Below are positions 7,602 to 15,854 of a DNA stretch of 64,000 nt, piece after piece. A program made the translations under genes and the position numbers. The notes under the pieces were generated by a model. It was given only the letters and a program-made list of their open reading frames with translations. It was not told where the DNA came from and made no database searches. Source of the DNA: Pseudomonadota bacterium (GTDB lineage: Bacteria > Pseudomonadota > Gammaproteobacteria > Steroidobacterales > Steroidobacteraceae); contig JAFEFN010000014.1 in NCBI GenBank assembly GCA_018240525.1, forward strand, positions 296,487 through 360,486. Direction: 5' to 3'. Position 1 is the stretch's first letter. Each line of letters begins with the position of its first letter.

Positions 7602-8459
7602 TCAAGGTTGAACCAGCTGCGCATCGTGTAGCAGCGATTTTAGAGCCTCAACAGGAATTGGAGGATCTGCCCTATGCACCATTGCATGACAGTTTGCGCA
7701 GAGGGGTACGAGATCCGCAACAGGGTTAACCAGATAGCCGGGTGCAAGTTTCGCCACTGGGAGCTTGTGATGCACCTCTATGTAACCCGTGCCGATCGCC
7801 CCATACGAGCGTCCGAAGTCAAAGCCGCATGCGTGGCATTTCGCCCCGTGAGCCGCGATACATATAGCCCGGTTAACCGGACTTCGCTCATATCGATTTA
7901 CCTCGACTCGCGTGACGGCACCCTCCGGGAGCCCCGCTTCAAATAGTGGATCAACCTCCACCCGGCTTTCTTCTATCGGAAGCAGCGCCAAGACAAGTGC
8001 CAAGCAAGAAACCGCTGCTTCATTTGCGTCCGCAAGGTACGCGTCTGCTCCGCGCAGGCCTGCATCTGACATCCTTCGTGCCGTTAGCTCAAATCGGTTC
8101 CAGTCCGGCGGCGGTAGCGTCTCATACTTATCCGGCACGCTCTGATTCACCCGTAGGGTGATACGCGAACCAGCAGCTAAGAATGCCCTGGCTGCACTCC
8201 CGAATAGCACTCTGGCTTCTGCTGGTGCGCGACCCATGGTACGCACAAGCTCACCCGCAAAGCCATCTGGAACGAATTCTGCGTCAACACTTCGCCAACT
8301 CGTGGTCACCCTTACACTAAAACCGTTGGGCTCCTGAATATCGGTAGCGCGAATCAATGCACATGAGGATCCGTCTACATACCTAGTCTCGCCAGTCAAC
8401 GCGATCCGAAAGCGCGCCGCAAGCAACTCGGCAAGGCGCCGCGAGTCAAGCACCGTCAC
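7602..8459 (-). CDS. HNH endonuclease of a MORC/SNF2 restriction cluster
   Basis: 285 residues from a GTG that overlaps the stop of the upstream MORC-like gene (GTGA). The last 90 residues are an HNH domain: CHACGFDFG (first zinc pair), YIEVHHKLPVAKL (catalytic His pair), DLVPLCANCHAMVHR (second zinc pair and final His). The N-terminal 190 residues resemble the extended domain seen in stand-alone HNH restriction enzymes and may recognise DNA. As the last gene of the operon it is the best candidate for the cleavage subunit. The family has several forms, including enzymes for modified DNA; which applies here is open. Confidence 0.8.
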   Translation of the reverse strand: MTVLDSRRLAELLAARFRIALTGETRYVDGSSCALIRATDIQEPNGFSVRVTTSWRSVDAEFVPDGFAGELVRTMGRAPAEARVLFGSAARAFLAAGSRITLRVNQSVPDKYETLPPPDWNRFELTARRMSDAGLRGADAYLADANEAAVSCLALVLALLPIEESRVEVDPLFEAGLPEGAVTRVEVNRYERSPVNRAICIAAHGAKCHACGFDFGRSYGAIGTGYIEVHHKLPVAKLAPGYLVNPVADLVPLCANCHAMVHRADPPIPVEALKSLLHDAQLVQP

Positions 8460-10102
8460 GACACGCTAGCCTGGCTCATGTCTTCGTCCTCGTCCTCCAA
8501 GGGATCCGGCAAATCGTCCACAAGTTTTCTTAGTACGCGCGATACTTCATAGCGCATCTCCTCAAAATTCCGTTTGTTAGCTTCACTCACATTGTTAATC
8601 TCCGCCACGCAGAGCGCCCACATCAAAGAATCCAACCCCTGCACCGTGACCCCAGATTTACGATTGGGAATGTAAACCTTCTGGTAATAAGGATGGCCTG
8701 TGTTGAGCAACACCGCACTGTTGCCGTCAATAAAAGCCGGCTCCCACAGCATCCCGTCCTGTAAGGACTCGGTGGGCTGAACATGAAACTCTCCGGGATT
8801 CTTCTTGTCGACGAGCCGGATTCTCAGCGTGGTAGTTCCCAGCTTGTTATTTACGGTGACGCTACCCGAGCGCCCGTCGACAGAGGTGACTTGCGCAGTA
8901 TTGACGTCTCCCGCTTTGGCGTGAATTGCGGAGTTCGATGCCGCATGTAACAGCGCCGCCGCTCCGGCGATCGCTTCCGATGCGCCCTTTCTCGCTCGCG
9001 CCTGGGCTTCTCGTCTCGGCCCTGCCAGGAAGTTGTCGCGCAACCACTCGTAGAGTGTTTCATTAAGCAGGATACGTGACTTCTTGATATCAACCTGAAA
9101 TGCATCATCCAATCCGTGATCAAAAGATAGTTCGACCCGACACAATGTGTAGTGTGGCTCCTTCCGGAACATCTCGAGCCAATCGGGACCATGAATTAAG
9201 CGGTTTTCGCGATAGACGTAGATGCCCTGCATGTCGTTCGCTAAATGCGCCGCTTTCCTTTCTTCCTCAGACGGATATTCATCCTTGCGCGGTAAGACGA
9301 AGGCCCTAACTGTAAACGCCGCGGTCTTACTTCCGATCTCAACCTCTCGTGTGATCTCGGCAATTGGCCTCTTTGTGACGACAACGCGGAACGGATCCCA
9401 CGCAGCAACCGGAGTGCCATTTACTCGAATCGTCACATGACGAGCGCGGCTGTCAGCCGAGTCAAGGAATCGTTGGTACACCATTGAAATGTGGAATCTG
9501 AGCTCATCTTCATAGCGCTTGAGCGCGTTCTGGGCGTACTTGCCCTCCGGGTTCACGTAGTCCCGAAGCAATCGATCTACTTTCTCCCACAGCACAACCG
9601 TGCCAGAGCTCTTCGGTCCCACAGCGGCCAGAAGCCTTTCGTCCTCCCCGGTTGCGTTCGCAAGAGACAGTTCCCACTTATCGGTCTTTTTTATGTGGTC
9701 CAAGTCCCATGTAGCTCTCAGGAGCAGTGAATCAGCGCTATTCCTAGACGTAACAGAAAGACGTCGGCAAAACGCTGTTGACGCGGTCTTGAGACCTAGG
9801 CCGAATTTACCAAGACTCGCCGGGTCCGCGCGCCGCCTAGAGCCATAACGCATCGCGTTGACTAGCTCCTCTCTATCCATCCCAATACCGTTATCGGCTA
9901 CTGAAACGAAGACTTGGCCCCCGAAGTCCATAGCCATCCTGACGTCGATCACCGTCGCCTTGGCTGAAATTGAGTTGTCTATGATGTCCGCAACCGCCGT
10001 ATTGAATTCGTAACCCGTGTCGCGAAGGCTCTCACTGATGCGTTCCGGATCTGGAGGGACATCCAAGAAAATGACTTCGCCTTTGGACTTTTTCTTCATT
10101 TG
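8456..10102 (-). CDS. MORC-like GHKL ATPase
   Basis: 548 residues from ATG 10102 (MKKKSKGEVIF); GGAG lies 8 bases upstream, so I prefer it to the TTG at 10108. The Bergerat ATP fold is clear: N-box NTAVADIIDNSISA, DNGIGM, then GKFGLGLKTAS. An S5-like transducer region follows (PRKDEYPSEEERKAAHLAND) and the C-terminus is helical and acidic. This matches the MutL-like/MORC ATPases that Iyer, Abhiman and Aravind (2008) placed in predicted restriction-modification operons. It probably acts as an ATP-driven clamp or conformational switch on DNA. It lies between the EcoRII-N gene (15 bp) and the HNH gene (overlap). Confidence 0.82.
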   Translation of the reverse strand, partial: QMKKKSKGEVIFLDVPPDPERISESLRDTGYEFNTAVADIIDNSISAKATVIDVRMAMDFGGQVFVSVADNGIGMDREELVNAMRYGSRRRADPASLGKFGLGLKTASTAFCRRLSVTSRNSADSLLLRATWDLDHIKKTDKWELSLANATGEDERLLAAVGPKSSGTVVLWEKVDRLLRDYVNPEGKYAQNALKRYEDELRFHISMVYQRFLDSADSRARHVTIRVNGTPVAAWDPFRVVVTKRPIAEITREVEIGSKTAAFTVRAFVLPRKDEYPSEEERKAAHLANDMQGIYVYRENRLIHGPDWLEMFRKEPHYTLCRVELSFDHGLDDAFQVDIKKSRILLNETLYEWLRDNFLAGPRREAQARARKGASEAIAGAAALLHAASNSAIHAKAGDVNTAQVTSVDGRSGSVTVNNKLGTTTLRIRLVDKKNPGEFHVQPTESLQDGMLWEPAFIDGNSAVLLNTGHPYYQKVYIPNRKSGVTVQGLDSLMWALCVAEINNVSEANKRNFEEMRYEVSRVLRKLVDDLPDPLEDEDEDMSQASVS

Positions 10103-10117
10103 CAACAACTCCAGCTA

Positions 10118-10543
10118 TCAGATTGGAATTACCTTCCAGCCACCTGTCAGTCGTAACACCCCCTCGTCTGCCACCATCGGCTCGCTTCTAATGCACTTGA
10201 CGAACAGCCTACCCTCGCTATCGCGGCTCAACACAAGAGTGTCACTCACTTTTGCGTTGCTGGATCTCAGGTATTTCGTCATGCGTGTAAGCCGATATTC
10301 GTTCCTTGTGCCACCAAAGAATCGGTTGTTGTAATAGATAAATACAAATTCCCATCGCGTCGTCTGATCGCTGCTGTCTCGAAACGTAAGCGGAAGGCGG
10401 GGATTCTTCTCCGATCCAATCAGTCGGGGGAAAAATGCCAGAATCTCGGGGGCCTTCGGCACGAGTATTCCGGCTTGGTGGCCACCGGTGTCACCAACGT
10501 CATTGGCGGTGAGTGTCTTAGAGATGCTAGCGGGACGGAACAT
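10118..10543 (-). CDS. Stand-alone EcoRII-N (B3-like) DNA-binding protein
   Basis: 141 residues that make up only the effector-binding domain of EcoRII-type restriction enzymes: TLTANDVGDTGGHQAGILVP near the N-terminus, then FFPRLIG, KNPRLPLTF, and YYNNRFFGGTRNEYRLTRM. No nuclease domain follows. In EcoRII this B3-like domain reads CCWGG and controls the catalytic domain. As a separate subunit between an SNF2 helicase and a MORC ATPase it may supply target recognition for the complex. Its ATG overlaps the helicase stop (TAATG). The domain call is from motif memory. Confidence 0.75.
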   Translation of the reverse strand: MFRPASISKTLTANDVGDTGGHQAGILVPKAPEILAFFPRLIGSEKNPRLPLTFRDSSDQTTRWEFVFIYYNNRFFGGTRNEYRLTRMTKYLRSSNAKVSDTLVLSRDSEGRLFVKCIRSEPMVADEGVLRLTGGWKVIPI

Positions 10544-12552
10544 TACTCAAGAACACTCGCATTGGAGATTGGAGAGATATCAAGCGCACGTAAAATGTCG
10601 GCCTGCGTAGCCTCGCCTCCATGGCCAACCACAGCAGCGCCCGCGAGACCACGCTTTGACGTCAGCCGTTGGATCATTACGTCTTCCACCGTGTCGGCGA
10701 AGTAGAGATAGTGGACAGTAACTCGGCGAGTCTGCCTTCGCCTGTAAGCCCGGGCGGATGCCTGGTCCACTACGGCCGGGTTCCACTCAGGATTGTAGTG
10801 AATCACGTGATTGGCAGCCGTGATGTTCAGCCCAGTCCCAGCAGCCTTCGGATTCAGAATCAGTACAGCTGGACCCAGCGCCCCTGAAAACTGGTCCACC
10901 TTAGCTTGCCGTTCAGCAATTGTCGTCCTACCGTCAATGAAGGTCGTAAACGTCTTCGGGAACCTCTGTGGCAGATCGCTACAAAGAATGTCAACCATCC
11001 TTCTGTAACCGCAAAAAACGAGCGCTTTTTCACCTCGAGAGAACACTTCTTCAAGTATTTCAAGCAGCCGCTGGTATTTGGGCATCAACAGAGCCGGATC
11101 GGCACCCCAGTGTTCCAGCAACATTGGATGTGTGCAGAACATTCGAAGTCTTTGAAGTGACGCCAGTGCAGCCGAGCGCCCGTACTCCTCTTTCACTTGG
11201 CGGCGTACCTTTTCGTACGCCGCTGCAAGGGCCTGCGTCATTGCAATACATTGCGGAATATCGATGCGCTCAGGAAGATCAGCCGCCACTTCCGCGACAC
11301 GGCGCCGCAGAAGTATCGGGTTGACTATGGCAGACAATCGATATGCATCCGTCGATGTGTCGTCGAACTCGGCACGAAAGTCTGAAAGTGATCCCAATAG
11401 ACCTGGCAAAGCGAAATCCGAGATGGACCATAGATCGGCAAGCCGATTCTCAACCGGCGTACCCGTCACCGCTATGGAGACCCGCCGTTGAAGGCGCTTT
11501 ATCGATAAAGTTCGGTGCGCTTCTGGATTTCGAATGTTCTGTGCTTCGTCGATCGCAAGAACGTTCCAAGCTGTAGCCGCCAACAGCAGCTCATCGCGCA
11601 CCGCAGTATCGAATGAAGTAATTACGACATTGAACGCCGCCAGCTTTTCGGCACTTCCGTACCTAGTGGGTCCGCGGTGAACGTTGACGCTTAACCCCGG
11701 CGAGAATTGCTGCAACTCGCGTCGCCAGTTTTCAAGTAACGTCGCTGGCGCGACTATTAGTGAAGGACCGCGCTTGGAGTTCGCTTCCGATTGCATTAGA
11801 GCAATCAATTGAACTGTTTTTCCAAGCCCCATTTCGTCCGCCAGAATACAACCCAAGCTCTGCGATGCCACGAGCTGCAAGAATGCAAGGCCGTCCTCTT
11901 GATAAGGATATAGCTGCCCCACAAAACCGGAGACTTGATAGGTCGAATGTACAGCTCTGACGACCGCAGCCGATTCGATGTCCTCGATAACTTGGAAAGG
12001 GAGGTTTCGAGCTTGCCGAAGCCAAATCAGCTTTCCAAGATCTACGTCTTTGCCAATAGTCAGGCCGCGCGAATGCAGGAGACTGAGGGTTTCCTGCAAC
12101 CGCGCCTCGTCAAGGGGATACCAGCATTTATCGACGACAATCTGGTCCGGATATGACCCTTCGTTTGAAAGCCCCAATTTCGAAACCGTATCGCCGGTTT
12201 TTGCACCCAATTCAGCGCGCATCTCGCGATGCGACCTACCAACCAGTAGTAGAACTATGTCTGCCGGGAACCTGGAAAATGAAAGCCCTAGAAGCGCCTC
12301 GTCCGGAGCCATCTCGACCCCCGGCACAGCGCTCTCATCAGAGAAGACTAGCGACCAAATCTCGCGCGCACTCGGGAAGACTGGCTCGCCCGTCGGCGGA
12401 TAGTAAGCGAGCTTTCCCCGCTCGATGGACCACGAAGGTCGCTTGGTATTCGTCGAACCACGGGACATAAATTCTGCCGGTACTAAACGCTCACTCGCCG
12501 TACGACGACGCCTGCAGCAGCCGATGTCAACTTCCGGCGACGCAAAGCTCAC
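10543..12552 (-). CDS. SNF2-family helicase/translocase
   Basis: About 669 residues from a GTG at 12552; the longer frame to 12666 overlaps vsr by 95 bp and is less likely, and an ATG at 12468 is a further option. Helicase motifs: ILADEMGLGKTVQLIALM (Walker A, near residue 240), LAIDEAQNIRNP (DEAQ box), SIAVTGTPVENRL, and in the second RecA domain GRTTIAERQAKVDQF, AAGTGLNITAANHV and DQASARAYRRRQ. SNF2 proteins translocate on double-stranded DNA. In this operon it likely moves or remodels the restriction complex on unmodified DNA. The N-terminal 200 residues are specific to this subfamily. Confidence 0.85.
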   Translation of the reverse strand: MSFASPEVDIGCCRRRRTASERLVPAEFMSRGSTNTKRPSWSIERGKLAYYPPTGEPVFPSAREIWSLVFSDESAVPGVEMAPDEALLGLSFSRFPADIVLLLVGRSHREMRAELGAKTGDTVSKLGLSNEGSYPDQIVVDKCWYPLDEARLQETLSLLHSRGLTIGKDVDLGKLIWLRQARNLPFQVIEDIESAAVVRAVHSTYQVSGFVGQLYPYQEDGLAFLQLVASQSLGCILADEMGLGKTVQLIALMQSEANSKRGPSLIVAPATLLENWRRELQQFSPGLSVNVHRGPTRYGSAEKLAAFNVVITSFDTAVRDELLLAATAWNVLAIDEAQNIRNPEAHRTLSIKRLQRRVSIAVTGTPVENRLADLWSISDFALPGLLGSLSDFRAEFDDTSTDAYRLSAIVNPILLRRRVAEVAADLPERIDIPQCIAMTQALAAAYEKVRRQVKEEYGRSAALASLQRLRMFCTHPMLLEHWGADPALLMPKYQRLLEILEEVFSRGEKALVFCGYRRMVDILCSDLPQRFPKTFTTFIDGRTTIAERQAKVDQFSGALGPAVLILNPKAAGTGLNITAANHVIHYNPEWNPAVVDQASARAYRRRQTRRVTVHYLYFADTVEDVMIQRLTSKRGLAGAAVVGHGGEATQADILRALDISPISNASVLE

Positions 12553-12571
12553 TCTAACAGCACGAACGCTC

Positions 12572-13012
12572 TCACCCGATTTCCCCTTCCGCGCTAACGC
12601 TGAACAGCCATCGTTCAGCAGCGTTCGCTGTACTTTCGATGCGGCCGGCACGCTTGCTAAGGACACACTCCCAAACTGTGAGAACCCGCCATCCCTGCAG
12701 CGAGAGGCAAGACTTTACTACCAGGTCGCGTGCCTGATTGCTCGTTATCTTCGCGCGCCAGAACTGCGCGCGAGTCGTGGGCCATTTAAATTTCTCGCAG
12801 CCGTGTCCATGAAAGAAACACCCGTGAATGAAAATGACTGCTCGGTGCTTTGGCAAAACCAAATCGGGTCGACCAGGCAGCCGATCATCATGCAGCCGGT
12901 ATCTGAAACCTCGCTTAAAGAGTGCAAGACGCAGCGCCAGTTCGGGCTTCGTGTCTATTGCCCGAATCGCAGCCATGTTTCGGCTGCGGGTTATTGCGTC
13001 GTGGACGTCCAC
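12572..13012 (-). CDS. vsr: Very-short-patch (Vsr) mismatch endonuclease
   Basis: 146 residues from a GTG two bases after the methylase stop; this gives the usual Vsr length. Diagnostic segments are ITRSRNMAAIRAIDTKPELA, RLHDDRLPGRPDLVLPKHRA (active-site Asp), IFIHGCFFHGHGCEKF (zinc/metal His and Cys) and LQGWRVLTVWEC. Vsr nicks T:G mismatches that arise when 5-methylcytosine deaminates, classically in a Dcm CCWGG context. Its position directly behind a C5-methylase gene is the standard arrangement. In MORC-type clusters the same fold may also act as a restriction nuclease. Confidence 0.88.
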   Translation of the reverse strand: MDVHDAITRSRNMAAIRAIDTKPELALRLALFKRGFRYRLHDDRLPGRPDLVLPKHRAVIFIHGCFFHGHGCEKFKWPTTRAQFWRAKITSNQARDLVVKSCLSLQGWRVLTVWECVLSKRAGRIESTANAAERWLFSVSAEGEIG

Positions 13013-13014
13013 GA

Positions 13015-14289
13015 TCAGACACGCATTGCCACTTGCGCGGAATGCTTTGAAGCCTCGATGAGTGCCAAGACGTGCGGACGCATAGCTCTCGCCACGGCTT
13101 CGACGACGTCGACGACGACTGAATTTCCGAACTGCTTGTAAGCTTGGGTGTCGGACACTGGGATTTTGAAATTGTCCGGAAACCCCATAAGACGCGCACA
13201 CTCTCGCGGAGTTAGCCGGCGGGGAACCTTGCGGCCACCACGGGAAATAAGGATCTCGGAGCCGTCTTTGTAGTAACGCGCAGACAGGGTTCGCGCAACA
13301 TCGGCGGTTGTTACAAGCCCATACCCGAACCCGTTACCAGCAGCTTCGTGCTTTTTCTTGTAGTTTCTAAGGTAGCTCCATAAATGACTGGTCAGAGTGT
13401 ATTTGGAGCTCACCGCCGCGTTTGGAAAACAAGTGAAGGGCTCTTCGACGGTTTCGCTGCCGTCTTCGGGATGCAGAATGCTCGCAAGGGTAACCGTTGA
13501 TTTGGGTACAGAGACCATATCCATGGTAAATGCGGTAGGCTGCCGGAACCCCACGATGAACACTCGTTCGCGATGCTGCGGCACCCATGGCCTCGCATCG
13601 ATTACCTTGTAGTCGACCTCGTAACCGAGTTCATGGAGTGAGTCCATGATTATGCGAAACGTATTCCCTCTATCGTGCGACTTGAGGTTCCGCACGTTTT
13701 CCAACATGAACGCAGACGGGCGCTTGACCTTTAAAATCTCACAAATATCGAAAAACAAGGTGCCTTGAGTCTTGCATTCGAAACCGTGCAGGCGGCCGAG
13801 GGAGTTTTTCTTGCTAACACCAGCAATCGAAAAAGGCTGGCAAGGAAATCCTGCGACGAGTACGTCGTGATCAGGTATGTGCTCTCGGATTACGTCATCC
13901 GCCACAGTTATCTTTCGGATGTCACCAACCACATCATGATCGGGATGAAAGTTAGCCTGATACGTCTTCACGCAGTACTTGTCGTACTCGGAAGTAAAGA
14001 CGCACTGACCTCCGGCGCGCTGAAATGCTAGACGAGTTCCTCCAATTCCCGCGAACAAGTCGACAAAAGTGAATTCCGGCGCTGTCGACGTCTCAACTCG
14101 AGCCGGCACTTGGCGAAGAAGATTCGAGACCGCGTGCCACACAAATCGCGGACGTGGGATGGAGCCGTCCATCCAGCGGACAAGCGTCTTTTCGTCCGTA
14201 TCCAGCTCACGAGCTACCTCCTCGCGACTAAAACGCGCATACGCGACGCGGAGAGCTTCTTTCGCCTGCATCTCATCTGTGCTTCGCAA
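13015..14289 (-). CDS. dcm: C5-cytosine DNA methyltransferase (Dcm type)
   Basis: I start it at TTG 14289, which has CTCCT (AGGAG on the coding strand) 7 bases away; the open frame extends to 14364. All main motifs are present: FAGIGGTRLAF (I), GFPCQPFSIAG with catalytic Cys (IV), LENVRNL (VI), QHRERVFIVG (VIII), a target-recognition region, and KQFGNSVVVDVV (X). A helix-turn-helix-like stretch precedes the catalytic domain (SREEVARELDTDEKTLVRWM), as in Dcm/EcoRII-type methylases. It protects host DNA against the cluster's nuclease. A CCWGG target is inferred from the linked Vsr and EcoRII-N genes, not read from the sequence. Confidence 0.9.
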   Translation of the reverse strand: MRSTDEMQAKEALRVAYARFSREEVARELDTDEKTLVRWMDGSIPRPRFVWHAVSNLLRQVPARVETSTAPEFTFVDLFAGIGGTRLAFQRAGGQCVFTSEYDKYCVKTYQANFHPDHDVVGDIRKITVADDVIREHIPDHDVLVAGFPCQPFSIAGVSKKNSLGRLHGFECKTQGTLFFDICEILKVKRPSAFMLENVRNLKSHDRGNTFRIIMDSLHELGYEVDYKVIDARPWVPQHRERVFIVGFRQPTAFTMDMVSVPKSTVTLASILHPEDGSETVEEPFTCFPNAAVSSKYTLTSHLWSYLRNYKKKHEAAGNGFGYGLVTTADVARTLSARYYKDGSEILISRGGRKVPRRLTPRECARLMGFPDNFKIPVSDTQAYKQFGNSVVVDVVEAVARAMRPHVLALIEASKHSAQVAMRV

Positions 14290-14410
14290 TCGACTTCTCC
14301 TAAGTTCCGCATCTGGGACAGTTCGCGGACATTTTGTCTCAAAATCGTCCCCCGGGCAATGCAATAAGGTAAGAAGCCCCTCGAAGTGCGCCCAGCGGTT
14401 GCCTCTCTAA

Positions 14411-14429
14411 AGTGCCGCACCGGATTGCG
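14411..14429 (+). repeat. Half copy of the dispersed element (3' motif only)
   Basis: AGTGCCGCACCGGATTGCG resembles the 3' part of the family (compare AGCGCCACACC...GGATTGCG at 41624-41646). It lies 120 bp upstream of the methylase start. Apart from this and copy 3, the 14290-14756 gap holds no gene that I can support. Confidence 0.3.
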
Positions 14430-14643
14430 CATTGGGCGCGGTGTATTGCAAAGAGAATTTGCAGATAACTACGGGAAAAAGGCGTCAGGCGCTTCTAGCT
14501 GGCAAAGCCGCCAATCCTAGTCTCCTCCCACAAACCTATCGGCCCCTATCCCCGATGTCGCTCTTGCGAAGCCACCAGCCCGCAAGCCAGGCGACTCCCA
14601 CGGGTCACGGAGATCGCGTGGTTCCAGCGGCGCTTCCCTGCCC

Positions 14644-14733
14644 TGCACTGGATTTGCACGTATTAGCTATGGATTTTTCGATTGACGCTCATTTTCAAGC
14701 GTTACCGAACGCGTTCAACGGATTGCGAATCCG
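14644..14733 (+). repeat. Dispersed palindromic element, copy 3
   Basis: 5' motif TGCACTGGATTTGCAC at 14644-14659 and 3' motif CGGATTGCGAATCCG at 14719-14733. The first 16 bases recur exactly at 15576-15591, so the VapBC pair between them is flanked by direct repeats. GGATTTGC in the 5' arm can pair with GCGAATCC in the 3' arm. Confidence 0.6.
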
Positions 14734-14756
14734 CTTGGATAGCGGCGGAGGTAGTG

Positions 14757-15140
14757 CTAACGCAAGCGCTCTGCGCCTTCGATCTTTGCCAGGTTTCGGT
14801 CGAATGTGCCCAACGGAAGATTGCCTGATTTCCGTGCAATCTCCAGAACAAGGCAATCCGAGAAGCCGAGACGCGGTTGTGCGCGGAAATACTCGAGTGC
14901 GGCGGAGATCACGTCTGGATCCTGAAGCGTGAGATCCTTGTGATTAAGCAGCATGTGAACGGACGCCGCAATCTGCTCTGCTGTGCACTCGTACACGGCA
15001 TCCAATACCCAGATGGTTTCCGCCAAAACGAGGTGGGAAACCCAAGCCCCATTGGTAACAAATGCCTCAGCCGCACTCACCTGATCAGCGTTGTCACGCA
15101 CGATCAGCCGCACTAGCACATTAGTGTCAACCGCGCGCAT
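14757..15140 (-). CDS. vapC: PIN-domain toxin (VapC type)
   Basis: 127 residues. It has the PIN acidic residues DTN at the N-terminus (AVDTNVLVRLIVRDNADQ), Glu in VLAETIWVLD, Asp in GFSDCLVLEIA and the final TFDRNL. VapC toxins are Mg-dependent RNases that cut tRNA or rRNA. It overlaps the AbrB-type antitoxin gene by 14 bp. It ends 24 bp before element copy 3. Confidence 0.85.
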   Translation of the reverse strand: MRAVDTNVLVRLIVRDNADQVSAAEAFVTNGAWVSHLVLAETIWVLDAVYECTAEQIAASVHMLLNHKDLTLQDPDVISAALEYFRAQPRLGFSDCLVLEIARKSGNLPLGTFDRNLAKIEGAERLR

Positions 15141-15384
15141 GGCGCTTGCGCATGTACGCCCGAACCCCTTCTTTCAGAGAGTCTCGTGTCGGCTTCGGCT
15201 TTCGAGGAAACAGTACCGAATGGATTTCTTCCGATGAGAACCGCCCCGCCCTTCTTATGATGATCGTCGCGCCCTCTTCATCCCATTCGAGAACGGAGCC
15301 GGGACCGACACCCAGCTTCTTGCGAACTTCTGCAGGGACAGAGATTTGTCCCTGCGCCGTGACGCGTGATCTAGCAATTGTCAT
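15127..15384 (-). CDS. vapB: AbrB/MazE-type antitoxin (VapB)
   Basis: 85 residues. An N-terminal SpoVT/AbrB swapped-hairpin domain is visible (SRVTAQGQISVPAEVRKKLG then PGSVLEWDEEGATIIIRRAG), followed by a helical toxin-binding tail. It would bind the promoter region as a dimer and block the PIN toxin encoded in the overlapping next gene. Upstream, 15388-15410 holds a short repeat (TGTTGCTACATTACCACGGT and GTAATG) that may be the operator. Confidence 0.82.
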   Translation of the reverse strand: MTIARSRVTAQGQISVPAEVRKKLGVGPGSVLEWDEEGATIIIRRAGRFSSEEIHSVLFPRKPKPTRDSLKEGVRAYMRKRHARG

Positions 15385-15575
15385 GTTGCTACATTACCAC
15401 GGTAATGCGACACGCACAACCGCCTCTGTAAGCGAGGGCTTATGGGAAACAGTTTCCCAGTGATCCGAACAGCCTTCTTTGCACTGGCCATAAGGTGATC
15501 ATCACCCCATCCGACGGCATCTAGAAGTGGCCGCCATGCCGCCTCTCTTTGGCCTGGAAGGAGACGTCGAGTCGG

Positions 15576-15655
15576 TGCACTGGATTTGCACCAGCTCACT
15601 CCCTTTTTTGGCTTTTTCGCTTCGAAACTCTCAATCGCCACGGATCGCGAGCCCG
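15576..15655 (+). repeat. Dispersed palindromic element, copy 4
   Basis: 5' motif TGCACTGGATTTGCAC at 15576-15591 (identical to 14644-14659) and a degenerate 3' motif CGGATCGCGAGCCCG at 15641-15655. It marks the 5' side of the VapBC module. No gene is supported in 15385-15854. Confidence 0.5.
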
Positions 15656-15854
15656 TTTGTGGGGTTCTTGAGCATGGGGTACCACAAATTGCTGACCTGC
15701 GGGAGTCTCTAGCGCAGCGCGCGCAACCAAGTGAGGAACCTGGGACGGATCCGCCACCCAGCGGGACTAGTTCGATCGGCAACTGCAGACGGGACCTGGG
15801 CCATCGAGGTCTCATAGGCGGCGGCAATCTGGTCTAACAGCAGTGAGGTGCGAG

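Noticed and set aside
14719..14733. tRNA gene, because CGGATTGCGAATCCG looks like an anticodon arm
   Set aside because: The hairpins fit a Y-U-N-N-N-A-N loop, but no acceptor stem, D-arm or T-arm can be found around any copy.
14432..14932. Plus-strand frame of 166 codons
   Set aside because: It overlaps the PIN toxin and has no recognisable protein features; the region holds an element copy instead.
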